64,000 nt of DNA. It comes from Semisulcospira habei. Its lineage: Eukaryota > Mollusca > Gastropoda > Semisulcospiridae. The stretch covers positions 233,619,864 to 233,683,863 of the forward strand of contig BTPG01000004.1 in assembly GCA_036245525.1 (NCBI GenBank), read 5' to 3'. The notes beneath the pieces are model-generated. The model was not told where the DNA came from and searched no databases. It saw only the letters and a program-made list of their open reading frames with translations. The position numbers were made by a program, and so were the translations under genes. Below are positions 23,846 through 34,453 of the stretch, in pieces (position 1 is the first letter of the stretch; each line of letters begins with the position of its first letter).

Positions 23846-26211
23846 GCCAGATGACAGGTGGACGAGGTCAATATACTAGTGGCTCATCACGGCTGGAGAA
23901 AGCTGTTGGAGAGTGTCCAGTGGTAACTATAAACATTGGGGGGAGTGATGTAAAATGTCTTGTTGATACAGGCGCACAGGTTTCAACCTTGACTGAGACA
24001 TTCTTTAGACATGTTTTTAGTGACACAACACACATTGATGATGTTTCCCCTTACCTAAAGGTTTCCGGCGCTCAAGGCCTCGAGGTGCCATTTATTGGTT
24101 ATGTAGAGCTAGACATTACAGTGATGAATAGAAATTTACCCAATATGGCATTCTTAGTGGTTAGAGATCCTCAGGGTGTCATGGCCGAGAGGAAGAAGAA
24201 GGTACCCGGTGTGCTCGGTTCCAACATCTTAAGACACCTGAAGACTGTCGAGGGAGGTAGCCATCCGGACTCGACTCTATGGCAAGGCGTAAGTGCCCTG
24301 TATGAAGAGAACGCCATTTCCGTGTCAAGCGACAGTTACGTGAAACCACTGGGGAGACGGCCCGTTCTGATCCCAGCACGCAGCCTAAAAGTAATCTCAT
24401 GCACAACCAAGCCAGCTGCGCCGGGTACTACGCGCGACATTCTAGTCGAGCCATCGGACAAGCTGTACCTTCCAGCCGGAATCGGAGTTGGGAGATGCCT
24501 CTCTCAACTCAGCGATAAAGGGGTCGTACCAGTTCAGGTCGCTAATGTCAGTGACAGAGATATCTACCTCAAACCCTACGTCCCTATAGCATGTGCAGCT
24601 GAAGCCGACACCCCGCACCAGTACAGCGTGACTGTAACACAGGAAGAAATCCTCATCGAGGAAGCCACAGTACTGCCATCACACGATACACTTAGAGACA
24701 TCATGTCTGAAGTATCTGTCGGCGACATCACCCAAGAGCAGGGCCTGCGTCTCTCTACACTCCTCCACAGTTATGAGCATGTTTTTAGCAGAGGCGAGGA
24801 TGACCTTGGCTTCTGCGATCTAATCCATCATCGTATCGTAACGGATGATGACACGGCCGTCAAGGTCCCACACCGCAGGATCCCACCCCAGTACTGGGCT
24901 GAAGTGAGGGACTATTTGCAGTCTGCTTTGAAACAGGGCATCATCCGCGAGTCATGCAGCCCTTATGCCTCACAGTGCGTTATTGCGAAAAAGAAAAATG
25001 GCAAGATCCGCTTTTGCGTTGATTATAGGGGATTGAATACTAAGACACACAAAGACGCATACCCTTTGCCCAGAATCGAGGAGGCCCTGGATGTGCTGAA
25101 AGGATCTAAATACTTCTGCAGCCTGGATCTAGCTCATGGCTTTAACCAGATTCCAGTGGCGCAAGAAGATATAGAAAAAACGGCGTTCCGTGTCGGCACT
25201 GGAGGTCTCTATGAATACACCAGAATGGCCTTCGGGCTTTGTAATGCCCCGGCCACATTCATGAGGGTAATGGACAAGATTTTTGGTGATCAGAACTTCC
25301 AGACCCTACTCATTTACGTTGACGACCTCCTGGTATTTGGGAAAAGCTTCGACGAGACGCTGGAAAGACTGGGAATGGTGCTATCAAGGCTCTCAAACTT
25401 CAACTTAAAGGCACAGCCCAACAAATGCCACCTGTTTTTCAGCCGTCTGCGTTATCTTGGTCATATGGTTACACCTGAGGGAATACTACCCGACCCAGAC
25501 AAAGTCTCCGCAGTGGCAGATTGGCAGCTGCCCGCCAGCGAGAAAGACTTACGGGCTTACCTTGGGCTGACCTCGTATTACCGCCGATTTATACCTGGCT
25601 TCGCTCAGATCGCAGCCCCTTTGCACGCTCTGCTGAATAAAACACCAGGCTCGGGACGCAACAAACGTCTGAGCGGATGGAACGAGCAATGTACGCAGGC
25701 ATTCCAGACCATGAAGCAAAAGCTAACAACAGCCCCAGTCCTCGGCTACCCAGATTTTACTCTGCCCTACATCCTGGAGATTGACGCCAGCCTCCAAGGC
25801 CTGGGAGCTGTGTTATCACAAGAACAGACCGGAAAGCGAGTTGTCATTGGCTACGCCAGCAGGGGACTCAGGGAAAAAGAGACATCCATGAAAAGGTACA
25901 GCAGCATGAAGTTGGAATTGCTTGCGCTCCGCTGGGCAGTCACGGAGAAATTCAGAGATCTTCTGCAGGGCAGCACCTTCACGGTCTATACTGATAACAA
26001 TCCTCTCAGCTACATCCAGACATCCGCCAAGCTAGGTGCAGCAGAGACTCGCTGGGCCGCAGAACTGGCCAACTTTAATTTCACAGTGAAATACCGCTCT
26101 GGGCGATCTAATGGGAACGCGGACGCACTCAGCAGAAGGGAGGTCCATGTCGAGCAATTGATGGGCAGAATGCGACGAGCCTCAAGCTGCAGCCACCGCC
26201 GTACCAAATGA
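23743..26211 (+). CDS. pol part 1: protease, reverse transcriptase, RNase H
   Basis: This frame overlaps the end of gag by ~100 nt and lies one base back from it, consistent with -1 frameshift expression of Gag-Pol, as is common in Ty3/gypsy elements. In order: an aspartic protease with LVDTGAQVS (about 23959-23985); RT with the YPLPRIEEAL region, FNQIPV and the YVDD catalytic box at 25315-25326; a TYYRRF-type connection (here SYYRRFIPGF); and RNase H with LEIDASLQGLGAVL, then YTDNNPLSY and NADALSRR. All catalytic motifs seen are intact. The stop at 26209-26211 comes from a frameshift near 26160, after which the sequence continues in the next frame into integrase. Confidence 0.92.
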   Translation: MLHLSCNRTPSTALSTASAERPKTTVKRETPAIVSQMTGGRGQYTSGSSRLEKAVGECPVVTINIGGSDVKCLVDTGAQVSTLTETFFRHVFSDTTHIDDVSPYLKVSGAQGLEVPFIGYVELDITVMNRNLPNMAFLVVRDPQGVMAERKKKVPGVLGSNILRHLKTVEGGSHPDSTLWQGVSALYEENAISVSSDSYVKPLGRRPVLIPARSLKVISCTTKPAAPGTTRDILVEPSDKLYLPAGIGVGRCLSQLSDKGVVPVQVANVSDRDIYLKPYVPIACAAEADTPHQYSVTVTQEEILIEEATVLPSHDTLRDIMSEVSVGDITQEQGLRLSTLLHSYEHVFSRGEDDLGFCDLIHHRIVTDDDTAVKVPHRRIPPQYWAEVRDYLQSALKQGIIRESCSPYASQCVIAKKKNGKIRFCVDYRGLNTKTHKDAYPLPRIEEALDVLKGSKYFCSLDLAHGFNQIPVAQEDIEKTAFRVGTGGLYEYTRMAFGLCNAPATFMRVMDKIFGDQNFQTLLIYVDDLLVFGKSFDETLERLGMVLSRLSNFNLKAQPNKCHLFFSRLRYLGHMVTPEGILPDPDKVSAVADWQLPASEKDLRAYLGLTSYYRRFIPGFAQIAAPLHALLNKTPGSGRNKRLSGWNEQCTQAFQTMKQKLTTAPVLGYPDFTLPYILEIDASLQGLGAVLSQEQTGKRVVIGYASRGLREKETSMKRYSSMKLELLALRWAVTEKFRDLLQGSTFTVYTDNNPLSYIQTSAKLGAAETRWAAELANFNFTVKYRSGRSNGNADALSRREVHVEQLMGRMRRASSCSHRRTK

Positions 26212-28033
26212 AATTAGAACAGCCATCGTAAACCTCACTCCAGAGTTTGTTCTGCACGAAATCCAGGTCAGGTCTACGCATACTTCTGCTCCTTCCTCCC
26301 TACCAGCAGCTGACCTGCCCAGGTTGCAACAGCATGATCCCACATTGAAAAGGGTCTGGCAGCTCTACAGAATTGGTCACAAACCCACCAAACGACAAGG
26401 AGCTAGGGAAAACCCCAACGTGCGGAAAATAATCCGCTGTTGGAACCAGCTGAGGGACCGGGACGGAACCCTTTATAGGGTGGCGCAGGACAACGGTAGA
26501 GACGTACTCCAGGTCCTCCTTCCTTCATCACTGAAACCAGACGTTCTGAAAGCAGTCCACGATGACGCCGGGCACCCAGCAGCGGAGAAGACTTGCAAGC
26601 TTGCCCAGGGGAGGTGTTTTTGGCCAGGCATGATGGCTGATATCACCAGGTACACAAATGATTGTGAAAGATGTTTCTTTGCAAAGGAAGGGAAAAGAGT
26701 CCACATCACCATGGGAACGCTCACCGCCACCCATCCCCTAGAAGTCCTCGCAATGGATTTCACTCTTCTCGAACGTTCAACCAGTGGCCTGGAGAACGTG
26801 TTGGTACTGACCGATGTCTTCACGAAATTCACTCAAGCAGTCCCTTGCAAAGACCAAACAGCACAGAGTGTAGCGAAAGCCCTGGTAAACAGCTGGTTTC
26901 TCAAGTATGGCATACCCAAACGCCTGCACAGCGACCAAGGGAGGAATTTTGAGGGTGATGTCATAAAGGAACTATGCAAGCTGTATGGCATCGACAAGAG
27001 TCGCACCACACCATTTCACCCAAGCGGAAATGGCCAATGTGAGCGCTTCAATAGAACCATGCACGACCGACTGCGAACACTCCCCGAAAGAGCGAAACGA
27101 AGATGGCCGGAACATTTGCCAGAGCTGGTCTTCTTCTATAATGCAACAGTTCACTCAACAACTGGATACACCCCATACTTCCTGTTCTTTGGCCGAGACC
27201 CTTACCTGCCCATCGACAGCCTTCTTGGAATTCCTGGTGATGGAGTTTTGACGGATTCTCCCGTTAGGGTTGATGACTGGCTCGCGGAGCACCAGAAGCG
27301 TCTCCAGCAAGCCCACAAACTGGCACAGCAGCTGACGGATAGAGAGGTCTCAAGGCGACAGGAAGCTGTGGCCTCCAGGGTTAATGATGACGGCATTGCA
27401 GAGGGGACGACTGTTTACGCTCGCAATCGTCAGGTCAGAGGTCGAAACAAGATCCAAGACGCGTGGAATAGTGAACCGTACACAGTTTTCCGGAGGCCAG
27501 ATTCACAAGGAAACACTTACATGGTGCACTCTGCGGACGGTGGCGGATCTGTTAGGACACTACATCGTACCGAACTACTCGTACCGCGATCGCCAGTGCA
27601 GCAAAGACCTCAGCCAACAGCCTCTTCTCCATCACCGTCGTCAACGAGCGACACTGGTGACAACAGTCCGGAGTCCCCATCAAGGCCAGACTCTGTGCGT
27701 GACCATCAGATTCTCACCACAAACGGTGACAGCGACAACAACCAGAGCTGTGATACCACTGCTGGTGACATGAGACAACAGGTCAGAGATGGAGCTTCAC
27801 CCTCAGGACGTGACCCCGGCAATGCTCAAGCAGGGGAGCGCAGCATTCCCCGGAGATCGACACGCCACAACAAGGGGTATCATAGCAACCCTCACCATCT
27901 CCCCGTTACAGCCATCCAGCAAGAAATGGGACTGTTTGAGAAACTGTTGACGACGCAAACTCTCCTGATGAAGATTCTCCTAGAAAGAGGCGTGGCAGGA
28001 TATTTAGATGTTGTCGTGGACGCCAACCGTTAG
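26162..28033 (+). CDS. pol part 2: integrase
   Basis: Open in frame 2 from about 26162; the first in-frame residues after the frameshift are W-A-E-C-D-E-P-Q. The zinc-binding HHCC domain is visible (H-x4-H at about 26559-26576; C-x2-C, CERC, near 26662). The DDE core follows: LAMDFT (about 26750), HSDQGRNF (about 26927) and FHPSGNGQCERFN (about 27016-27054). After the core there is a GPY/F-like segment (WNSEPYTVFRR, about 27463-27495), then a Pro/Ser/Thr- and Asp-rich tail to the stop before 28033. No chromodomain was recognised. In an intact element this would be fused to RNase H, so here it cannot be made from the same frame. Confidence 0.9.
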   Translation, partial: WAECDEPQAAATAVPNEIRTAIVNLTPEFVLHEIQVRSTHTSAPSSLPAADLPRLQQHDPTLKRVWQLYRIGHKPTKRQGARENPNVRKIIRCWNQLRDRDGTLYRVAQDNGRDVLQVLLPSSLKPDVLKAVHDDAGHPAAEKTCKLAQGRCFWPGMMADITRYTNDCERCFFAKEGKRVHITMGTLTATHPLEVLAMDFTLLERSTSGLENVLVLTDVFTKFTQAVPCKDQTAQSVAKALVNSWFLKYGIPKRLHSDQGRNFEGDVIKELCKLYGIDKSRTTPFHPSGNGQCERFNRTMHDRLRTLPERAKRRWPEHLPELVFFYNATVHSTTGYTPYFLFFGRDPYLPIDSLLGIPGDGVLTDSPVRVDDWLAEHQKRLQQAHKLAQQLTDREVSRRQEAVASRVNDDGIAEGTTVYARNRQVRGRNKIQDAWNSEPYTVFRRPDSQGNTYMVHSADGGGSVRTLHRTELLVPRSPVQQRPQPTASSPSPSSTSDTGDNSPESPSRPDSVRDHQILTTNGDSDNNQSCDTTAGDMRQQVRDGASPSGRDPGNAQAGERSIPRRSTRHNKGYHSNPHHLPVTAIQQEMGLFEKLLTTQTLLMKILLERGVAGYLDVVVDANR

Positions 28034-28043
28034 CAGGGGAGTC

Positions 28044-28673
28044 TGTAACATAGTGAACTGAACTCAGTGTCTGATCTGTACTCACCATCACTATATTTCA
28101 CAGAAATCTATACTCACTATACTGTATTTGACATTGGCTTGCCACCGGTTGTACTCTTGACATGCTGCACCCGACTGCTGGTGGGGTAAGTTTATTGTCT
28201 ATTTTATTTGATTATTATATTTTTGATTATTATAATTATGATCGTATGTATGTCGGATTAGAATGATTTTTGTGTGTTTGGTGTTAGGATTGAATGGTGT
28301 CGTTTGATTATGTTTATAGCATTCTCCCTGATCAATCTGTTGTAGACTGCGTGAGTCTTGGAGCAGATTGATCAGTGTGTGCTCTTTAATATGTATAGTG
28401 TTCATTTTTAAGTGTATTTTGTAGATTGTTCTGGTTTTGATTCGGAATCATTTGGTTTTGTAACTATTTTTGTCAATGTTATTGATTTATTATTTTGTGT
28501 GCATGGTTACATGATTTATATAGAAAAGTGAATGTTATATTTATTTATATCAGTTATATTTATGTGGTGTTAATATGTACTTTCGATGTTTATTTATTTA
28601 TGTTGATTTGTCTTTGTCAGGGTTTTGCTTAATAAACAAAAGGAACCCTTACTGCGACTTCACGCCTGTTACA
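28044..28673 (+). repeat. 3' LTR
   Basis: 630 bp, same length and apparently the same sequence as the 5' LTR, including the AATAAA near its end. Identical LTRs imply a recent insertion. Confidence 0.95.
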
Positions 28674-29509
28674 TATACATTATTATTATTATTATTATGT
28701 CGACTCATTGCAAAGGTCAAGGGTCATGGGGGGGGGGGGGGGGGGGGGGGTGTGGGCAGGGTGTGGTGTATATGGATAAGTGAAAAATGTTTACATTTTC
28801 AGAAAATATGGATTTTGCTGGTGCAAAAATCAGCCCTTATTGTCACAAAGGTAACACATATGAAACACGGCAGTTTACCTTTTCCTAAATTGTTCTCTTT
28901 AGTTGGGCTGTGGACCAGCCATGACCCAAATCACTGATAAGCCCACGCGGGTGATGCCAGAATCTGCAGGCTGGAAGCGTAGCGCTCTTTGTTTCTTGTT
29001 GAAGGCTGTCAGGCATGTGATTAGTTTAGCCTGTTTATAACTTATTATTACCGTGGCTACAAAGTTACAATCGTAAATATGATTATTTAATCCTGTGCTT
29101 GAAAATGTCCTCTTCAAGCTCATGTAAGTTTCTTTTGATATTCAGAGTCAGAAATTCCTTTACCAGTTAGTGTAAAGTAAAATTTATCTTTTGGTGGCAG
29201 AGCTGTTTCTTCAAACACAACCCAGTGATCAACCTACTCATCGGAATAGACAGCTTTTAATATTAAATCTGACTAAAGTATTTACTTGTTATTGGAAACA
29301 CTGTCAGTCCTTCTGCCAGACTAGCAGGTCTTAGGACAAATGTTGCATGGAATCATAAAATACAAGTTTGTTGTCTAGCCTAAAAGTTAAGTACTTCTCA
29401 GTTGTCTGGGCAATACCAATATTGTTCTCGTAAGACTCATCTACAGCCCGCATGTTAATGTGTGAATCGTACCCTTTGGGATTCTGGAAAAAGATCAGTA
29501 GTTTGTATG

Positions 29510-29545
<36 letters not shown>

Positions 29546-29567
29546 TTTTCAGTTACATTTACTGTGT
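28674..29567. other. Non-coding stretch with homopolymers
   Basis: Holds an ATT-type run (28680-28698), a 23-base G run (28728-28750) and a 32-base T run (29512-29543). GCAAAGGTCAAGGGTCATGG just before the G run recalls the dispersed repeat. No gene signature was found. The G and T runs are places where assembly length is unreliable. Confidence 0.6.
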
Positions 29568-29641
29568 CAGGGTTCGTACGCGCCCTTAAAGCCCTGGAAA
29601 ACCCTGGAATTCTAAGATGCCCATTTCAAGGCCTTGAATAC

Positions 29642-30074
29642 CGTTGCACCCCACCCGGGTCTGCCCTGGGGGACTTGGGTGGGGTTAGGTTCTTTTTAGT
29701 TCCCAGGGTCACCCTGGTCAGCCCCACAGGGTGGGTTTCCTTTCTATTCTGGGGCATGTGTTTCTGTCTACCCTTGGTCCATTCACCTGTATTTGTCTTT
29801 TTAAAACTCTCCCAACTGTCTGCACTGCCTGTAGCTCTTGATATTGGATGTGTGTTGCTAAATGGTCTTAGCTTTATTTAGGCCCCATGTTGTAGGTTTA
29901 TTTAATGTATTTGACCGGCTGGCGACATACATTCAATTTCTGTTCAGTTTTTTTTTTTTTCACAAGCAGTGCAGGCACGTCCTGAGAAAGCCTTGTTGCT
30001 GTCGGGACGTTAAGCAATGCACAATCAATTGAATACCGTTGCTTGCTCGGCGTTAAACCCAAATAACTAACTAA
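29642..30074 (+). mobile_element. SINE-like retroposon, copy 1 (most complete)
   Basis: Flanked by a perfect 9-bp TSD, CTTGAATAC (29633-29641 and 30075-30083). It starts CGTTGCACCCCACCCGGG and has the family landmarks TGCCCTGGGGGACTTGGGTG, TTCCCAGGGTCACCCTGG, ATTCTGGGGCATGTGTTTC, GTCTGCACTGCCTGTAGC and GTCGGGACGTTAAGCAATG. It ends in AACTAACTAA. The other four clear copies end in CAATCAATC instead. No A or B box is obvious, so it could be a LINE 3' end rather than a tRNA SINE. Confidence 0.85.
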
Positions 30075-30379
30075 CTTGAATACACTTGAAATTTACTAAT
30101 TTCTCAAATACCCTTGAAAACCCCTTGAAAATCAAGTATGGGCTCAAAGTATTAATGATAATGAAGTTAAGAAAATAAAACCGAAAGACAATTTAAAAAG
30201 AAATGATAAAAACAACTTTTGAAAGGGATTTCGATTATAAAACTAAAAGAAAAAGCCGATACAGTGACGAAAACGTCGTCTGCTCGTCACGGGACATAAT
30301 CACCACAGGAAGTTGAGACAGAGTTATCAAGTACCACCAGAAGTCGTTCTGTGTTCGAGATTGGCACCGAAGATTCAAG

Positions 30380-30551
30380 ATGCCAAATGGAAAATGCACG
30401 TTCAGTCGATCATGGCTGTTAAAAAAAGAGTATCCTGATTGGGTTCATGAAGACAAGACAAACAAGCATGCTTGCTTTTGTTGTGTGTGCCAAAAAACGA
30501 TCGATCTAAGAACAATGGGAGAAAGTGCCCTTGTCAGCCACACAAAAGGGA
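30380..30551 (+). pseudogene. BED-type zinc-finger gene of the hAT element, 5' part
   Basis: Starts MPNGKCTFSRSWLLKKEYPDW. The finger has C-x2-C (within HACFCCVCQK) and the first His of the distal pair in LVSHTKG. The reading frame then enters the tail of a LINE inserted after GGG (30550) and soon meets a stop. The rest of the gene resumes at 35312 in frame (KKHEQLIAASK), which supplies the second His of the H-x5-H pair. BED fingers bind DNA and are typical of hAT transposases and genes derived from them. Confidence 0.75.
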
Positions 30552-30649
30552 ATGAACAATGAACAATGAACAATGAACCTTTATTTTCCAACGGTAGAAG
30601 TTATTGGTAACAGGACCAGTTTTCAAACTTGCCGTTGCTACATCTACTA

Positions 30650-31376
30650 CATAAGTGACATAGACATGTAAACATACACATACCACACACTGCTGCATGC
30701 ACTGCTACATTCGCTCACGCACGCACGCACCACGCACATACACACACACATACCCACACACGCACTCAGGTACGCACGCATGCACATCGCAACCCATGCA
30801 TGCATGCACGCACACACACACACACACACACATGTACACCGCAATTCAGTACGCATGCACACACGCACGAACACTCTCACACACACACACACACACACAC
30901 TTACACACGCACGCACTCAGGCACATACGCACAAAAACAAACACACGCTCTCGGACACGCACTCCAGACATACCTACCCGCATACGCGTACGCACAAAAG
31001 TATAAAATGAGTAAAAATACAAAGTAAAGCAATAAACAAAGAATCATTAAGTACATTAAAGTTCATACAGCAAGGGCAAATATGAATGCAGGTGCTATCT
31101 CTCTCCCCCCCCCCCCCCCCCCCCCTCTCTCTCTCTCTCTCTCACGCCGACACACACACACACACATACACACACACACAGCATGCACGCACGCGCACAC
31201 ACACACACACACAGTCACACATACAGTACACACACACACACACACACACATACGCGAGCGCGCGCCCAACATATCGAGCACACACATATGAAGGCAAAAA
31301 CATTATACACAGTACATGCAGTATTCAAAGGTACTCTTTGGCATTCAAATATTATGGTACGGCTATGGGAAAAAGG

Positions 31377-31440
<64 letters not shown>

Positions 31441-31510
31441 CACATACACACACATACACACACACATACATACACACACACACACACACAAGCACGCACA
31501 TGTACACATC
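30650..31510. repeat. CA/CT/C simple-sequence cluster in the LINE 3' UTR
   Basis: Long CA-rich tracts (about 30716-30960, 31150-31260 and 31438-31510), a 21-base C run (31105-31125) and a CT run (31381-31438). All long His/Thr-rich, Val/Cys-rich or Ser/Leu-rich frames here come from the dinucleotides and are not genes. Confidence 0.95.
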
Positions 31511-31551
31511 TGAACACACGTGTAAGTTATCCCAATACTGTAATGATTTGA

Positions 31552-33438
31552 TTACGTCAGAGATTCTAGGTGTTTGAAGAGGCTGTCCCTATATGAGGTG
31601 AGCGTCTTTGCGTTTCTAATTTCTGCAGGAATAGAATTCCAGAATGAACTTCCCGAGAATGACAAGCTGGTTTTGAATAAATCAATACGCGGCAGGGGTA
31701 CTTTGAATTGTTGTCCATGTCTAGAAGCTACAGATGTCCGTTCTGAGAAAAAAGAACTCAAGTACAGTGGACATGATTGCTTGTACAGCTTGTACATCAA
31801 TACACCTTTATTGAACTGAAAGTGCTGGGATAGAGGGAGAATTTTTAAAGTTTTAAGCTTTTCGTCAGTTGAGAGTTCGGGATCGGGAAATATAAGCTTA
31901 GCAGCTCTCCTATGTAGGGAGTTCAGCCTCTTCAAATGTACATCACTAGAACCATCCCACACTGTTGATGCATAGTCTATGTGCGACTTGACATGAGCAT
32001 TGTAGAAAAGAAGACGCGTATCTGTGTCAGTAATTGTTTTCAATTTTGACAACATATACAGGCTTCTGGAAACTCTTTTGCACACATTATTAATATGCAG
32101 TTGCCATTTAAGCTGATCATCTATAGTGACCCCCAAGAGGCGGTGGTGTGATACTTGCTCAATTGGGCTGCCGTTTATAGACAGACTAAGAGAGAGCGGG
32201 CATAGCTGGTGCTTTTGACGTGTGGTTATAACCATGCATTCTGTTTTTGACGGATTTAGGGACATGGAGTTGGAATGACACCAGTCGGTGACCTCGCGCA
32301 GGCTTTCCTGCAGACGCGTGTTAATTGCAGCTACATTTTTGTGAGGAGTGTGTAGTGTGCAGTCATCAGCAAACATGTCACAAGAAATATCGCGGCAACT
32401 AATATGTAGTGGAAGGTCATTGATAAATATGCAGAACAGCAATGGCCCGAGGACAGAGCCCTGAGGCACGCCGCTTTTGACGTGACCATACGAGGAGTAG
32501 GATCCATTTAACAGTACTCTTTGCTTCCTTCCGCTTAAATATGAAGTGAACAATGAGACAGCACCTGCATTGCAAAGATATGCTTGAAGTTTTGACAAAA
32601 GAATGTTATGATTTACAAGGTCAAAAGCTTTCTTAAAATCAATAAAGATCGACCCAGTTATTTGGGAGTTATTTATGGATGCTAGCCACGCATCAATAAG
32701 TCTTGTTAGTGCCGTGTGGCAAGAATGCTTGGGGCGAAAGCCGGACTGAAATACGTGCAATAGACTACGACTCTCCAAATATTGATAAAGGTGTTTGTGC
32801 ACGTGTCTTTCAAGAGGTTTGGAAAGGCTGGATAATATTGAGATGGGTCTATAGTTATTAACATCAGACAGATCTTTTGATTTAGGCAAAGGGATAACCT
32901 TGGCTTGCTTCAGTTCTGATGGAAATATATTTTGTTGGATGCATAAGTTATAAATATACGTTAACGATTCTACTGTATAGGGAAGGGACAGTTTCAGGAT
33001 TTTAGGACTGATCTCGTCAGGTCCCGATGATTTTTTGTTTTTCAGTGACCCGATCAGTTTTCCTACTTCATACACAGCTAGAGGCGGTATAGAGAAGGGG
33101 GGTTTGTCCTTAGTCTTCTGCTTACAGAAGTTAAGCAGGGACTCCGGGCATGTGTAAGACGTTTTTCCGCTTGAGGGTATGATTGACTCGGCAACAGACA
33201 AAAAATGTTTGTTAAAGATGTCTGCAGTAATACTAGAAGGAATGGCTGACGATTTCTTGCTGTTACCTCGGGTGATGAGATTAACTGCGCGCCAGAGTGC
33301 GGCAGTATCTCTGTCTTCTTTAATCATTCGTTCAAAGAGAGACTTTTGAGCCCTGCGTACCATAGACTTGACACGGTTACGTTGTTTTTTGTATTCGTTA
33401 AATAGCTTGTGTCTTCTTAAGTCATTTCTCAATTTCAT
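31552..33438 (-). CDS. LINE ORF2, reverse transcriptase part
   Basis: The open frame gives about 628 residues. RT blocks in order: SSGPDEISPKIL, NYRPISILSSLSK, LLHVFQSGFRPKHSC, FIDFKKAFDLVNH, SGVPQGSVLGPLLF, and the catalytic MFADDCTLH with both Asp residues intact. A LGVTIDDQLKW thumb block and a SSFWNSIP-type C terminus follow. It acts at target-primed reverse transcription. The first Met (33438) is internal: coding similarity continues upstream in the same frame through P-P-W-L-T-Q-G to a frameshift in a seven-A run (T7 on the plus strand, 33482-33488), beyond which the endonuclease frame begins. Confidence 0.92.
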   Translation of the reverse strand: MKLRNDLRRHKLFNEYKKQRNRVKSMVRRAQKSLFERMIKEDRDTAALWRAVNLITRGNSKKSSAIPSSITADIFNKHFLSVAESIIPSSGKTSYTCPESLLNFCKQKTKDKPPFSIPPLAVYEVGKLIGSLKNKKSSGPDEISPKILKLSLPYTVESLTYIYNLCIQQNIFPSELKQAKVIPLPKSKDLSDVNNYRPISILSSLSKPLERHVHKHLYQYLESRSLLHVFQSGFRPKHSCHTALTRLIDAWLASINNSQITGSIFIDFKKAFDLVNHNILLSKLQAYLCNAGAVSLFTSYLSGRKQRVLLNGSYSSYGHVKSGVPQGSVLGPLLFCIFINDLPLHISCRDISCDMFADDCTLHTPHKNVAAINTRLQESLREVTDWCHSNSMSLNPSKTECMVITTRQKHQLCPLSLSLSINGSPIEQVSHHRLLGVTIDDQLKWQLHINNVCKRVSRSLYMLSKLKTITDTDTRLLFYNAHVKSHIDYASTVWDGSSDVHLKRLNSLHRRAAKLIFPDPELSTDEKLKTLKILPLSQHFQFNKGVLMYKLYKQSCPLYLSSFFSERTSVASRHGQQFKVPLPRIDLFKTSLSFSGSSFWNSIPAEIRNAKTLTSYRDSLFKHLESLT

Positions 33439-33442
33439 AGCT

Positions 33443-34453
33443 TCAATTATTCCTTGCGTTAGCCAAGGCGGTAACGTGTGGTTTTTTTACCCGCTTTTGC
33501 CGTAAAGGGGCGTGTTTGTTAAGTACTCTTGTAAAGAGTCGATACCAAATAGTCAGAGCCTTTTCAGGGTCAGTTTCGTTATTAACGACATTAAATGGTG
33601 TTTGATCAAGGTCTGCTAGAAAAGCAGACTGATTAAACTGTTTAAATGAGCGGTACGTTATAGTTGTGTGCCCGTTCTTACGATGCACTGGCAGTTTTGT
33701 TGACCAGGAACACACAGTAGGAAAGTGATCACTGATGCTGAGGTCAGGAACACTAACATTGAACACACTAAGGGGACGGTTGGTGTAAATGTGATCAATG
33801 AGTGTTGCGGTTGTTTTTGTGATCCTAGTAGGGGCCGAAACTAATTGTTCTAAGCCGGTTTGTGTGGTGATGCAATCCCACGCGGTATGGGGCTTTAACA
33901 TATCTATGTTAAAGTCGCCTAGTAGCAACGCATCACAGTTAGGTAGGCCAACTTTTTCTACTGCATGCAAGAAATCGTCGTACCATTCAAACTTGGCTGA
34001 TGGGTTACGATAACAAAAGCCGATGAAGACGGGTTTAGTTTTTGGAGCCCTAAATTCCAACCAAATGCACTCAACTTCCGGAGTTTCTATGTCCTCACGC
34101 CTTTTTACTAAATGTTGGACTGAGTTATGGATGTAAACGGCAAGCCCAGTCTGACCAAGTACACGAGGGTCACGTCGAGTGATGCTAAAGTTAGGTATGT
34201 GAACGGCTTCATCGCTTATGTCGGAGTTAAGTCGCGTCTCACTAAGACCAAACAGGTGGAATGGTTCAGACGAGTTTAGAAAAACATTCAAATCGGCCAC
34301 CTTGTTAAAAAGATGGTAGATGTTCAAGTGACCAGTTTGAAGGCTTCCGTGTGTCTGAGCATTATGGGTCATGTTGAATTTTAACTTTCCCAAATGAAGT
34401 GCAACACAATACAAAAAATATATAAACAGAGGGAATAGGGAATAAAGTTTCAA
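33443..34453 (-). CDS. LINE ORF2, APE-type endonuclease part
   Basis: Exonuclease-endonuclease-phosphatase fold. Visible blocks are GHLNIYHLFNKV, FGLSETRLNS (metal-binding Glu), FIGFCYRNPS, LLLGDFNIDML (catalytic D-x-N), TLIDHIYTN and LSISDHFPTV (terminal D-H pair). It nicks the target DNA to prime reverse transcription. The ORF may start at MKLYSL or, more likely, at the later Met of MTHNAQTHG. It stops at 33443 only because of one extra A in an A7 run; removing one base restores continuity with the RT frame. Confidence 0.9.
   Translation of the reverse strand: MKLYSLFPLFIYFLYCVALHLGKLKFNMTHNAQTHGSLQTGHLNIYHLFNKVADLNVFLNSSEPFHLFGLSETRLNSDISDEAVHIPNFSITRRDPRVLGQTGLAVYIHNSVQHLVKRREDIETPEVECIWLEFRAPKTKPVFIGFCYRNPSAKFEWYDDFLHAVEKVGLPNCDALLLGDFNIDMLKPHTAWDCITTQTGLEQLVSAPTRITKTTATLIDHIYTNRPLSVFNVSVPDLSISDHFPTVCSWSTKLPVHRKNGHTTITYRSFKQFNQSAFLADLDQTPFNVVNNETDPEKALTIWYRLFTRVLNKHAPLRQKRVKKPHVTALANARNN

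Larger units (their letters stand above)
22288..28673 (+). mobile_element. Ty3/gypsy-type LTR retrotransposon, complete structure
   Basis: Two 630-bp LTRs (22288-22917 and 28044-28673) begin TGTAACATAG, end CCTGTTACA and look identical by eye. They enclose a tRNA-Leu-type primer site, gag, protease-RT-RNase H and integrase, in the Ty3/gypsy order with integrase last. TATA flanks both ends (22284-22287 and 28674-28677) and is the likely TSD. A short purine-rich stretch (AGCAGGGGAG, about 28032-28041) precedes the 3' LTR. There is no envelope-like ORF after integrase. Two single-base-type frameshifts (about 23445 and 26160) break the genes. Confidence 0.95.

Noticed and set aside
30647..31551. 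His/Thr-rich and Cys/Val-rich ORFs
   Set aside because: They are translations of CA, CT and C runs in a LINE 3' UTR.
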